64,000 nt of DNA. It comes from Bacillota bacterium. Lineage in GTDB: Bacteria > Bacillota_I > Bacilli_A > RF39 > UBA660. This document shows positions 52,401 through 59,238 of this stretch, piece by piece; positions within the stretch are counted from its first letter, which is position 1, and each line of letters opens with the position of its first letter. Under the pieces are notes generated by a model. The model was not told the DNA's origin, ran no database searches, and saw only the letters and a list, made by a program, of their open reading frames with translations. The stretch lies in NCBI GenBank assembly GCA_023430885.1, contig JAEYYH010000026.1, forward strand, positions 62,001-126,000, written 5' to 3'. The translations under genes were made by a program, and so were the position numbers.

Positions 52401-53097
52401 ATATTATCAAATTCAGGTTTGGGGAGCAAGATCTGATCCAACATATACTTCAGCAGGAAATTATCTTGGCGGATATGCTTCCGGAATAGTTCATCTTGCT
52501 GCTGATACTGAATTATATGTTTATGTTGGTTCAAAAGGTGACTATGAACAAGGCGGATGGAATGGTGGCGGTAATTCATATGCCATAAGTTGTTCTGATA
52601 ATGGTGCCGGTGGTGGTGCAACTGATGTCCGTTTAGTAAGTGGAGCATGGAATAGTTCTACAGGATTATTATCAAGAATTATTGTAGCTGGCGGTGGCGG
52701 TGGCGGTAGATCAACTAATGTATCTACTAATGCAGGAACAGAAAGTGATGCTGGTGGAACACAGACAGCATCAGGAATAGGCACATGCACAGTTTATGGA
52801 GGATTTGGTTACGGCGCACTTGGTGATGCAAGTGATGATTATGCCGGCGGCGGTGGCGGCTGGTATGGTGGATGCAGTAAAGGAGATAGTTATGCCGGTG
52901 GTGGTTCAAATTATGTATTAACATATAATTCTGTAAAGCCAGATGGTTACACTCCAACTTCTGATTACCACATGACTAGTCCAATTGTCATTGCAGGTAA
53001 TGCTGCGATGCCAAAATATTCTGGTACAGGAACTATGACTGGTAATTCTGGTGATGGATATGCTAGAATTACTTATGTCGGAGAAACTTTAGGATAA
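49483..53097 (+). CDS. Giant BspA-type leucine-rich repeat protein with glycine-rich C-terminus
   Basis: A 1204-residue surface protein. The N-terminus is LNNKG followed by a long hydrophobic helix (MAISGILYSILVLFLVLLF, residues 7-34): the 'KG-hydrophobic' shape of a prepilin, but with Gly instead of Glu at mature position 5. About 30 BspA-type leucine-rich repeats follow (about 95-930), each built like LTTIGTGAFHNN-x. From about 946 the protein has a glycine-rich domain (YYQIQVWGAR, GAGGGATDVRL, RIIVAGGGGGGR) nearly the same as that of the 17919 protein, including the preceding W-x-SIGWP element. Such repeats usually bind host or microbial surface ligands. RBS GAGGTGAG; TATAAT about 25 bases upstream; own terminator. 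Confidence 0.85.
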   Translation: MKLNNKGMAISGILYSILVLFLVLLFGILALLASGKYTFDKLKTDITSKLSNNVDDTGLTDASCFQFDYNTQTITKYNFSSSRCGTNVVIPESINNVIVKYIAAGAFYGGDQISANKITSVDFSNAVYLREIYGGSSYTSGAFSSNNITSVNFGTLLNFIKFGNYIFYGNNITGGIDLSGVPNITEIPDYMFYGSGITNISFSSSENITSIGIMAFYGNDITGELKLNMLPNLTSIGAWAFANNNLSSLNTTSLTKLTTIGTGAFHNNLLESVNFSDLPSLTGIGDYAFSFNQFVTTDFSTNKALTTIGTGAFQHNTISSVNFGNLNNLSTIGSLAFSANNIAGSLDLTGLTSINSLSDYAFSSNNITSVSFNGTSIGAGTFSYNKFTNINFSSLPNLTTINSYAFFKNTLLTTINLNVLSNLKTVSTGAFGMCALTAVSFPNSITTIGDYAFDSNAITGTIDLSSTTSKVVIGTYAFASNQITGLNLSTNISSMGGGAFNNNKLPGAQANIFARTASGTEDTTIIVSYGGEARSGITVPSSVTTIAQYAYSRNSITSITFSGNVVTIGNYVFGGNNLTGTVDLTVMPNLTSIGSYAFTGYQNLYSNYASGYSTTTNYGSYNSVSYSYKTIYTGLGITNTTSGGSASTINLTGLTSLTTISDYAFSSMGITTITGMNTLTNLQTIGNYAFYNNVITSGLTFTNLTNLQTLGNYAFYGNNYSGELDLSNTHLTTIASYAFARSSSSYTNTTTIKLPNTVTSIGSYAFYQFRSTAVQFPTNLTTINSSALQYNNLTTITLPSTLTSIGQSAFSNNSLTSISIPVSVTSLGTYAFSANKIAGNIDLSTLNSSIKTVPSYLFYDNQITSLTIGSNITTISSRAFYMNRISSITIPVNVISIGSYAFKQDTAYPWSSVTIEYNGSVLEGRFSPRWESIGWPESLMPPYVISQVLLSTTGNNDFPYQGSYAIAKVVTAGYYQIQVWGARSDPTYTSAGNYLGGYASGIVHLAADTELYVYVGSKGDYEQGGWNGGGNSYAISCSDNGAGGGATDVRLVSGAWNSSTGLLSRIIVAGGGGGGRSTNVSTNAGTESDAGGTQTASGIGTCTVYGGFGYGALGDASDDYAGGGGGWYGGCSKGDSYAGGGSNYVLTYNSVKPDGYTPTSDYHMTSPIVIAGNAAMPKYSGTGTMTGNSGDGYARITYVGETLG
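49770..52270 (+). repeat. About 30 leucine-rich repeat units
   Basis: Protein-level repeats of about 23 residues or multiples with consensus 'L-x-x-I-x-x-x-A-F-x-x-N-x-I/L-x-x-x-x-x-x'. DNA-level identity varies; some adjacent units (near 50220-50480 and 51520-51640) are close enough to suggest recent duplication. Confidence 0.75.
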
Positions 53098-53103
53098 AAG
53101 AAC

Positions 53104-53138
53104 AAAGTATATAACTTAATTTATATACTTTTTTTTCT
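53104..53138 (+). terminator. Terminator after the LRR gene
   Basis: AAAGTATATAA and TTATATACTTT (11 bp) around CTTAAT, then T8. Confidence 0.82.
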
Positions 53139-53179
53139 TGATATTGTATAATAATAATATAATAATAAGGATGGTTAAT

Positions 53180-54445
53180 ATGATAGGATTAAAATTACCA
53201 AGAAAAGAACACATGTTGTCAAACAAGAAGTTGAATGCGTATATAGCACCAGAAAAAGTATATATACCTTTAATAAGTAGTGGAGATACGGACATAGTAC
53301 CACTTGTAAAAAAAGGAGATTATGTTTTTAAAGGGCAAATACTAGGAAAAAGAAAAGGGAATTTTAGAACTCCTATTTTTTCTAGTGTTAGTGGCGTAGT
53401 AAGTGATTTTAAAGAAGTAGATCATCAAGTTAAAAAGAAAGTAACAGCAATCGTAATAGATAATGATTTTAAAGAAAAAATAGATGCTAAACAAGTAATT
53501 AGAAAAGATTTAAATAAATTATCTAGAACTGATTTTTTAGAAATAGTTGAAAATTGTGGAATTATTGGTATGGGGGGAGCTGGTTTTCCTACCTATGCTA
53601 AATATAATACTGATAAAAAAATTAATACTTTACTTGTCAATGCAGTAGAATGTGAACCATATATTACGGCCGATTATGCCCTTATTATGGAAAAATGTGA
53701 AGAACTATTAGAAGCAATAGATGCAATTTTAGAGATTAATGATATTAGTGAAGCAATAATTGCAGTAAGAGAAGTTAATACCGAAATAATTAATAAATTG
53801 AAAGAATATATGGGAAGCTATTTAAAAATCAAAATAGCCGAAGTTCCAAATAGATACCCAATGGGATGGGAGAGAGTCTTAATTAAGCAAGTAAAAAATG
53901 TAACTTATGATAAACTTGCTATTGAGCAAGGAATCGTTGTTAATAATATTTCAACCATATATGCAATCAGTCAGGCTCTTAAATTTAATAAGCCTCTTAT
54001 TGAAAGAATAGTCACTTTTACAGGTGAAGGTTTAAAAAAACCACAAAACATTTTATTAAAAGTTGGTACTCCTGTTAAAGAAGTTATTGCGTATTTAGGC
54101 GGTAGTAAAAAAAATACTTTTATGGTAGCAGGGGGACCTATGATGGGGGGACTTGCTGATGATGATTTAGTAGTAACAGCAGATTTAAACTGCATTCTAA
54201 TACTAAATGATAAAGAGGAAAAAAGAAGAAGAGAATGTTTAAGATGCGGTAAATGTATTACTGTATGTCCAGTAAAGATATGTCCAGTGCTTATTAAAGA
54301 TAATATAAATAATATGGATGTTCTTACCGACTTAAGACCTGAAAGATGTATTGGATGTGGATTATGCTCTTATGTATGTCCATCTAAAATAGAGGTAAGA
54401 GATTTTGTAAAAGCAGGAAAAATTAAAGTAAGTGAAAGGAGATAA
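53180..54445 (+). CDS. rnfC: Rnf complex subunit RnfC
   Basis: Peripheral Fe-S/flavin-binding subunit of the Rnf ferredoxin:NAD oxidoreductase, which couples electron flow to Na+ or H+ pumping. The 421-residue protein has the N-terminal barrel (SSVSGVVSDF), the nucleotide-binding glycine loop GMGGAGFPTYAK, VNAVECEPYITAD, an SLBB-like part and two C-terminal [4Fe-4S] motifs (CLRCGKCITVCP; CIGCGLCSYVCP). The ATG at 53180 follows AAGGATGG; an in-frame ATG 42 bases upstream lies in the promoter region. First gene of the operon rnfC-D(G)-anchor-E-A-CysTM-B. Confidence 0.95.
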   Translation: MIGLKLPRKEHMLSNKKLNAYIAPEKVYIPLISSGDTDIVPLVKKGDYVFKGQILGKRKGNFRTPIFSSVSGVVSDFKEVDHQVKKKVTAIVIDNDFKEKIDAKQVIRKDLNKLSRTDFLEIVENCGIIGMGGAGFPTYAKYNTDKKINTLLVNAVECEPYITADYALIMEKCEELLEAIDAILEINDISEAIIAVREVNTEIINKLKEYMGSYLKIKIAEVPNRYPMGWERVLIKQVKNVTYDKLAIEQGIVVNNISTIYAISQALKFNKPLIERIVTFTGEGLKKPQNILLKVGTPVKEVIAYLGGSKKNTFMVAGGPMMGGLADDDLVVTADLNCILILNDKEEKRRRECLRCGKCITVCPVKICPVLIKDNINNMDVLTDLRPERCIGCGLCSYVCPSKIEVRDFVKAGKIKVSERR

Positions 54446-54448
54446 TTT

Positions 54449-56251
54449 ATGGGACCATTTATAAGAATAAAAAATACAACAACTAAAATGATGGTTAATG
54501 TAATAATAGCGTTATTACCAATAATATTATTTTCTTTTTATAAAAATGGAATAATACCTTATCAAAAAGGATATACTGATATATTTGGAATGTTATATCC
54601 ACTTATATTTATAATAATTGGTACATTAAGTACTTTTATTATAGAAACTGTATATGAGGTAATATTTAATAAAGATAAAATAAGTTTAAAAAAGATAATA
54701 ACTAGTTCATATGCATATATGCCTGGTTTATTTCTAGCATTAATTCTGCCAATTAATACGCCAATATCAGTTTTGATAGTAGGATGCTTTTTTGCAACGA
54801 TTATAGGAAAAATGTTGTTTGGTGGTTTTGGACAAAATGTATTCAATCCGGCTTTAATAGGTTGTTTATTTATTATGAGTGCTTACGCGCTTACAATAAC
54901 AAATAATGGTGGTTATTTAAATAGTTATGAAGTAGATGCCATAAGCTCTGCTACACCACTATCTAATTTATCTACCATAAGTGGTGTTGGTACTTATAAA
55001 GAAGTAGTAGAACCTTTTGGAAGTCTATGGAATTTCTTCTTAGGAACTAAACCAGGAGCAATTGGTGAAACAAGTGCTTTATTATGTTTACTTGCATTTA
55101 TATATTTAGCTATAACAAAAACAATTAAATGGCGTATACCGCTTATATATATATCAACAGTATTTTTAATGACTTTCGGTATAGGTTTGTATAATGGTGT
55201 TGGTTTATGGTATCCACTTTTTGAAATATTAAGTGGTGGTCTTATGTTTGGAGCTGTTTTTATGGCTACAGATCCAGTAACGAGTCCAGTAACGACAAAA
55301 GGACAGATTATATATGCGTTATGTTTAGGACTTCTTACTGTAATATTTAGATACTTAACTCCGTATCCAGAAGGAGTATTAACAAGTATTCTTACAATGA
55401 ACATGCTAGTGTTTATTATTGATAAGATAGGGTTTAAGAGCAGTTTTGATATAAAGAAGATAATTATTCCACTTATTGCAATTGTTGCAATAATAGGGAC
55501 TATGACGTTTATAATCGCAGATAAATTTAATGTAGATGAAACAACAACTGATCCAAATTTTAATATTAATAATGTTAAAACAAGTGGTAACAATGTAATA
55601 TATACAGTATCTCAAAAAGGTTATTCAAGTAAAATTGAGTTACAAATAACAATCAGTAATGGAAAAATTACCGCTGCAAGTGTTATTAGTCAAGGAGATT
55701 CTTTCTTTAGTAAAGTAAATGATGCAAAATATCTTGATAAGTTAATTGCTGAGCAAGATAATTTAGAAAAGTGCGATACAGTAAGTGGGGCAACAGTATC
55801 ATCAACGGCAGTGAAAAAAGCCTTTATTAATACTTTAGAAGATTATAATAATGGTGGATATAAAAATTTCGATAACGATAAAGTAACTGAAAAACCAGAA
55901 GAAACAGCAAATCCAGACTTTGTTATTAATTCCAAAAAAGAAGTAGCAGGAACAACTGTTTATAATGTTAATCAAAAAAGTTTTAATGGTTTCATGAATC
56001 TTGAAATTACAATTATAAATAGTACTGTAACAAACATAAATATTATTAGTTACAATGACACTTGTGTATCTAGGGAAAAAGCTAATGAACACTATAACTG
56101 TCCAGAATATATGTTAGATGGTTATGTAAATGAAGTTATAACTAATAATAATACTGATACAGTAAGTGGGGCAACTATATCTAGTAGTGCTATAAAAAAC
56201 AGTGTTGCTAATGTACTTAAGGACTATAGAGGTGCGACAAATGAAGGATAA
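54449..56251 (+). CDS. rnfD: RnfD fused to two RnfG-type FMN-binding domains
   Basis: A 600-residue protein. Residues 1-350 are RnfD: about ten helices, GFGQNVFNPALIGC, and the flavinylation motif AISSATPL with Thr169 as the FMN-acceptor. The C-terminal 235 residues, after the last helix, form two FMN-binding domains of the RnfG/NqrC type (about 365-465 and 485-595). Each ends with the covalent flavinylation motif DTVSGAT (SGAT at 446-449 and 573-576), followed by Ser/Thr. RnfG is normally a separate protein with its own helix and one FMN domain. RnfD therefore appears to carry up to three covalent flavins here. It starts four bases after rnfC. It overlaps the next small ORF by 11 bases. Confidence 0.9.
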   Translation: MGPFIRIKNTTTKMMVNVIIALLPIILFSFYKNGIIPYQKGYTDIFGMLYPLIFIIIGTLSTFIIETVYEVIFNKDKISLKKIITSSYAYMPGLFLALILPINTPISVLIVGCFFATIIGKMLFGGFGQNVFNPALIGCLFIMSAYALTITNNGGYLNSYEVDAISSATPLSNLSTISGVGTYKEVVEPFGSLWNFFLGTKPGAIGETSALLCLLAFIYLAITKTIKWRIPLIYISTVFLMTFGIGLYNGVGLWYPLFEILSGGLMFGAVFMATDPVTSPVTTKGQIIYALCLGLLTVIFRYLTPYPEGVLTSILTMNMLVFIIDKIGFKSSFDIKKIIIPLIAIVAIIGTMTFIIADKFNVDETTTDPNFNINNVKTSGNNVIYTVSQKGYSSKIELQITISNGKITAASVISQGDSFFSKVNDAKYLDKLIAEQDNLEKCDTVSGATVSSTAVKKAFINTLEDYNNGGYKNFDNDKVTEKPEETANPDFVINSKKEVAGTTVYNVNQKSFNGFMNLEITIINSTVTNINIISYNDTCVSREKANEHYNCPEYMLDGYVNEVITNNNTDTVSGATISSSAIKNSVANVLKDYRGATNEG

Positions 56252-56342
56252 TATTAAAGGAGTTTTAGTTTTAACAATTACTGCGTTTGTCTGTTCACTA
56301 CTTCTATACTTAGTAGTAGGAATAGTTGGAGGTAATATATGA
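56241..56342 (+). CDS. 33-residue membrane anchor in the rnfG position
   Basis: A 33-codon ORF (MKDNIKGVLVLTITAF ... VVGIVGGNI) with a single helix at about 7-29. It looks like the N-terminal anchor of RnfG and sits exactly where rnfG belongs, between rnfD and rnfE. It overlaps the rnfD stop by 11 bases and the rnfE start by four (ATGA), so it is well placed for coupled translation. AGAGGTGCG lies eight bases before its ATG. Its own FMN domain is absent; two such domains are fused to RnfD instead. Probably a structural subunit; not proven. Confidence 0.72.
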   Translation: MKDNIKGVLVLTITAFVCSLLLYLVVGIVGGNI

Positions 56343-56980
56343 AAACAATATATAATGGAATAATAAAAGAAAATCCCACATTTGTATTACTTTTGGGTTT
56401 ATGTCCTGCACTTGCAGTAACTAAAACAGTAGAGAGTGCTTATTTAATGGGAATATGTGTTTTAGTAATACTAATGTTTTCCTCATTTGTAATATCATTA
56501 ATCAGAAAGTTAGTAACAGATAGTGTAAGAATACCAGTATATATTTTAATAATTGGTACATTTGTAACTATAGTTGAAGTACTATTAAAAGAATATATAC
56601 CAAATCTATATTCAGCTCTTGGCATATACTTGCCACTTATTGTAGTTAACTGTATTGTTCTAGGTAGAGCAATGGTAGTAGCAAGTAAAGAAAAACCTAT
56701 AAAAAGTATTCTTGATGCATTTGGTATAGGAATTGGATTTACACTTGCTATATCACTTATTGCTTTGATAAGGGAAGTTCTAGGTACAAATACAATCACT
56801 TTAATGGATAGTATATCTTCATTTACAGGGTATAAAGCTGTTTATACAAATATACTTCCTAATACAGACATATTTCCAATTTCTGTATTTACAACAAGTA
56901 CAGGTGCTTTCTTAACTCTTGCTTTCTTAATAGCATTATTTAATAAAATAAAAGGAGGTAAGAAAAATGAATCTAATTAG
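56339..56980 (+). CDS. rnfE: Rnf complex subunit RnfE
   Basis: Membrane subunit of 213 residues with six helices. Family motifs: ENPTFVLLLGLCPALAVTK near the start and PLIVVNCIVLGRA; the cysteines in these helices are the ligands of the intramembrane Fe-S cluster shared with RnfA. It overlaps the small anchor ORF by four bases and rnfA by 14. Confidence 0.95.
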   Translation: MKTIYNGIIKENPTFVLLLGLCPALAVTKTVESAYLMGICVLVILMFSSFVISLIRKLVTDSVRIPVYILIIGTFVTIVEVLLKEYIPNLYSALGIYLPLIVVNCIVLGRAMVVASKEKPIKSILDAFGIGIGFTLAISLIALIREVLGTNTITLMDSISSFTGYKAVYTNILPNTDIFPISVFTTSTGAFLTLAFLIALFNKIKGGKKNESN

Positions 56981-57536
56981 TTTATTTATAACGGGACTAC
57001 TTACTAGTAATGTAGTCTTAAGTAAGTTTTTAGGTATATGTCCATTTATTGGAACAAGTAATAAAGAAAAAAATGCTTTATATATGGGAATATCTGTAAC
57101 TTTAGTAATTGTCATATCAAGTATAATAACTTATTTAATGTATACTTATATATTATTACCAACGGATACAGTATATTTAAAAACGATAATGTTTATATTA
57201 GTAATTGCTTCAATGGTCCAATTACTAGAGATATTATTAAAAAGATTCTTACCTAAAGTACATAAGACATTAGGTTTATATTTACCACTTATAACTACTA
57301 ACTGTGCAGTATTAGGTGTAACTCTTTTAAACATTAATAACGGTTATAACTTCTCCGAAATGCTAGTACATAGCATATCTGCAAGTTTAGGTTTTACACT
57401 AGTAATATATATATTCTCAACTATTAGAGAAAGAATAGAAAATAGTGATATTCCAGAAAGTTTTAAAGGAACACCAATTGCTTTAATAACAGCAGCTATT
57501 ATGGCCTTAGTATTTTCTAGATTTACTGGTATATGA
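56967..57536 (+). CDS. rnfA: Rnf complex subunit RnfA
   Basis: Membrane subunit of 189 residues, six helices, pseudo-symmetric partner of RnfE. TSNVVLSKFLGICPFIGTS and YLPLITTNCAVLGV hold the two cysteines for the intramembrane Fe-S cluster. AAAGGAGG precedes the ATG within rnfE. It overlaps the next small ORF by four bases (ATGA). Confidence 0.96.
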   Translation: MNLISLFITGLLTSNVVLSKFLGICPFIGTSNKEKNALYMGISVTLVIVISSIITYLMYTYILLPTDTVYLKTIMFILVIASMVQLLEILLKRFLPKVHKTLGLYLPLITTNCAVLGVTLLNINNGYNFSEMLVHSISASLGFTLVIYIFSTIRERIENSDIPESFKGTPIALITAAIMALVFSRFTGI

Positions 57537-57661
57537 TAGCGTATATTTTATTATTACTTTTATCTATATTAACATTAATACTATTTAATAAAAACTATAG
57601 CAATTGCAATCATAATTGTAGTAATTGTAGTCTATGTTCAAAAAAGGAGGATATTAAATAA
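57533..57661 (+). CDS. 42-residue membrane peptide with four-cysteine motif
   Basis: A 42-codon ORF starting ATGA at the rnfA stop and ending TAATG at the rnfB start, so it is coupled on both sides. An N-terminal helix (2-18) is followed by a soluble tail with Cys25, Cys29, Cys32 and Cys35 (NCNHNCSNCSLC), spacing C-x3-C-x2-C-x2-C, plus a histidine. The cluster resembles metal or Fe-S sites of short FeoB-associated Cys-rich membrane proteins. It is not a normal part of rnf operons. It may bring an extra electron-transfer centre to the reduced RnfB, or serve in cluster assembly; both are inference. Confidence 0.72.
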   Translation: MIAYILLLLLSILTLILFNKNYSNCNHNCSNCSLCSKKEDIK

Positions 57662-57924
57662 TGAATGGAATAATAGTTCTTACATTATCAGCATTTATTA
57701 TAAGTATTATACTTGTAATAGTTAGTGATAAATTTAAAAAGCATGATGAAGAAATACATGAATTATTAAAGCGTCTTCCAGGAATAAACTGTGCTATGTG
57801 TGGTTATAATACATGCGAAGGAATGGCCAATGCATTGTTAGATGATAAAGAAGCATACAAAAAATGTAAAGTACTTCGCGGTGACAAGTTGGAGGAAATG
57901 AAAAGATTTTTAAGTAAGGAGTAG
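57661..57924 (+). CDS. rnfB: Short RnfB: membrane helix and first Fe-S domain only
   Basis: RnfB normally accepts electrons from ferredoxin and has about 270 residues or more: a helix, a [4Fe-4S] domain and several ferredoxin-like clusters. This version has 87 residues: the helix (3-22) and the first Fe-S motif Cys44-x2-Cys47-x4-Cys52-x16-Cys69 (GINCAMCGYNTC). It then ends normally with a stop and is followed by an unrelated gene with its own AAGGAG site. The ferredoxin domains are therefore really absent, not frame-shifted. AAAGGAGG lies upstream. Confidence 0.85.
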   Translation: MNGIIVLTLSAFIISIILVIVSDKFKKHDEEIHELLKRLPGINCAMCGYNTCEGMANALLDDKEAYKKCKVLRGDKLEEMKRFLSKE

Positions 57925-57928
57925 AATT

Positions 57929-58348
57929 ATGCCAAAATATAAATGTGATAAATGTTCAAAAGAATATACAGGTAATTTTTGCCCAAATTGTGGTGATAAA
58001 AAGACTAAAAAAGATGATGAATTAATGACTGATATGGAGATAGTTGCTGACATTTTAGAAGATACAAAAGAAAGTATTTCAAAAAAAGTTAAGTTAGTAA
58101 ATAAGAGAACAATAACAGGAACAATATTATTATTAATAGCGGTTATATTTTTCTTCCTAGGAATGTATCATAAAACGGCTTATTATAATGATGAAAATGG
58201 TAAAAAAAGCACCAATGTATATGTGCCTGAAGATTCTTACAATTATATAATTAATTCTAATTATTTTAGTGGTTATTTATCATTATCAGGTTCGTTTGTA
58301 ATAAGTGGAGTATTAGTTTTAATATCAGACAAAAAGAAAAGAGATTAG
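57929..58348 (+). CDS. Zinc-ribbon membrane protein
   Basis: A 139-residue protein with an N-terminal zinc ribbon (CDKCSKEYTGNFCPNCG), a charged helical segment and two membrane helices (about 66-84 and 112-131) flanking a short outer loop. No specific family is recognised. Four bases after rnfB and with its own AAGGAG, so it is the last gene of the rnf operon; it may assist the complex or be unrelated. It ends at a terminator shared with sigK. Confidence 0.72.
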   Translation: MPKYKCDKCSKEYTGNFCPNCGDKKTKKDDELMTDMEIVADILEDTKESISKKVKLVNKRTITGTILLLIAVIFFFLGMYHKTAYYNDENGKKSTNVYVPEDSYNYIINSNYFSGYLSLSGSFVISGVLVLISDKKKRD

Positions 58349-58362
58349 TTCTCTTTTTTGTT
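58337..58362. terminator. Bidirectional terminator between rnf operon and sigK
   Basis: AAAAGAGA and TCTCTTTT around TTAGT, A and T runs on both sides. It overlaps both stop codons. Confidence 0.78.
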
Positions 58363-59043
58363 TCTAAGAAATTCTCTAAGTATTTTTGTTAATGCTCTTT
58401 TTTCAATTCTAGAAACATAACTTCTAGATATTCCAAGTTCTTTAGCAATCTCTTTTTGAGTAACCTCATCATTTTTATTTAATCCATATCTTCTAATTAA
58501 AATATCTTTCTCACGTTCATTTAATAATTTAAAATATTCTTTCATCAAGGAAATATTATCTTGTTTATAAATATCAAGTGCGTAATCAGGTTTAGGAGTT
58601 TTTAAAACATCTAGAAAGGTTATTTCGTTGCCTTCTTTATCAAAACCTATACCTTCACTTAAACTAATATTTTTTGAATTTTTTTTATCGCCACGATAAA
58701 ACATGAGTATTTCATTTTCAATACATCTTGCTACATAAGTAGTAAGTCTTATTCCTTTGCTAGGTTTATAAGAATCTACACCTTTAATTAAACCAATAGT
58801 GCCTATACTAATAAGATCATCTAAACTATCTTTCTTATTGTCATATTTTTTTACTATGTGTGCAACTAAACGCAAATTATGCTCAATAAGTTTATTTCTA
58901 GCTTCTTTATCACCATTTAAACTTTTATTAACACAATCTTCCTCATCTTCTTTAGAAAGGGGATCTGGAAATATATTATTTGAATACGCACAAGCAAAAA
59001 TTGAAAAATCTTTAAATAATATATCTAATATTTTTTTAAACAT
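58345..59043 (-). CDS. sigK: Sporulation sigma factor SigK
   Basis: A 232-residue sigma-70 family factor matching sigma-K, the late mother-cell factor. Region 2 has RNKLIEHNLRLVAHIVKKYD, DLISIGTIGLIKGVDSYKP and YVARCIENEILM. Region 4 has TQKEIAKELGISRSYVSRIE. Between them is the SigK-typical SEGIGFDKEGNEITFLDVL. The N-terminal 20 residues (MFKKILDILFKDFSIFAC) are hydrophobic and match the pro-sequence removed by SpoIVFB. The gene is uninterrupted: no skin element. GAGGTG precedes the ATG. Convergent with the rnf operon. Confidence 0.93.
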   Translation of the reverse strand: MFKKILDILFKDFSIFACAYSNNIFPDPLSKEDEEDCVNKSLNGDKEARNKLIEHNLRLVAHIVKKYDNKKDSLDDLISIGTIGLIKGVDSYKPSKGIRLTTYVARCIENEILMFYRGDKKNSKNISLSEGIGFDKEGNEITFLDVLKTPKPDYALDIYKQDNISLMKEYFKLLNEREKDILIRRYGLNKNDEVTQKEIAKELGISRSYVSRIEKRALTKILREFLRNKKEN

Positions 59044-59238
59044 ATAACACCTCAGTTAAATATATGCATTTCAAATTATAACATTAGCATGTTACGACTT
59101 ATATCGACATAATGTAGTAAAACAACATTAAAAGTAAACTTTCAGTTAAACATTATGTTTTTTTATGTAAATAAATTGTTTGTTATTGAATAAGATAATT
59201 TAGTATGCTAATATGTAGATAGAGTGGGAGGAATAATA

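Noticed and set aside
54994..55593. Minus-strand ORF (199 codons) over rnfD
   Set aside because: Antisense shadow of the RnfD membrane helices; no RBS or promoter.
56241..56342. Frameshifted rnfG remnant
   Set aside because: The ORF has its own RBS, stop and overlaps with both neighbours, and the FMN domains are intact on RnfD; this looks like an ordered split and not decay.
58980..59230. Sigma-E/sigma-K type promoter before sigK
   Set aside because: CATGCTAAT upstream resembles a sigma-E -10, but no matching -35 at the required spacing is present; not claimed.
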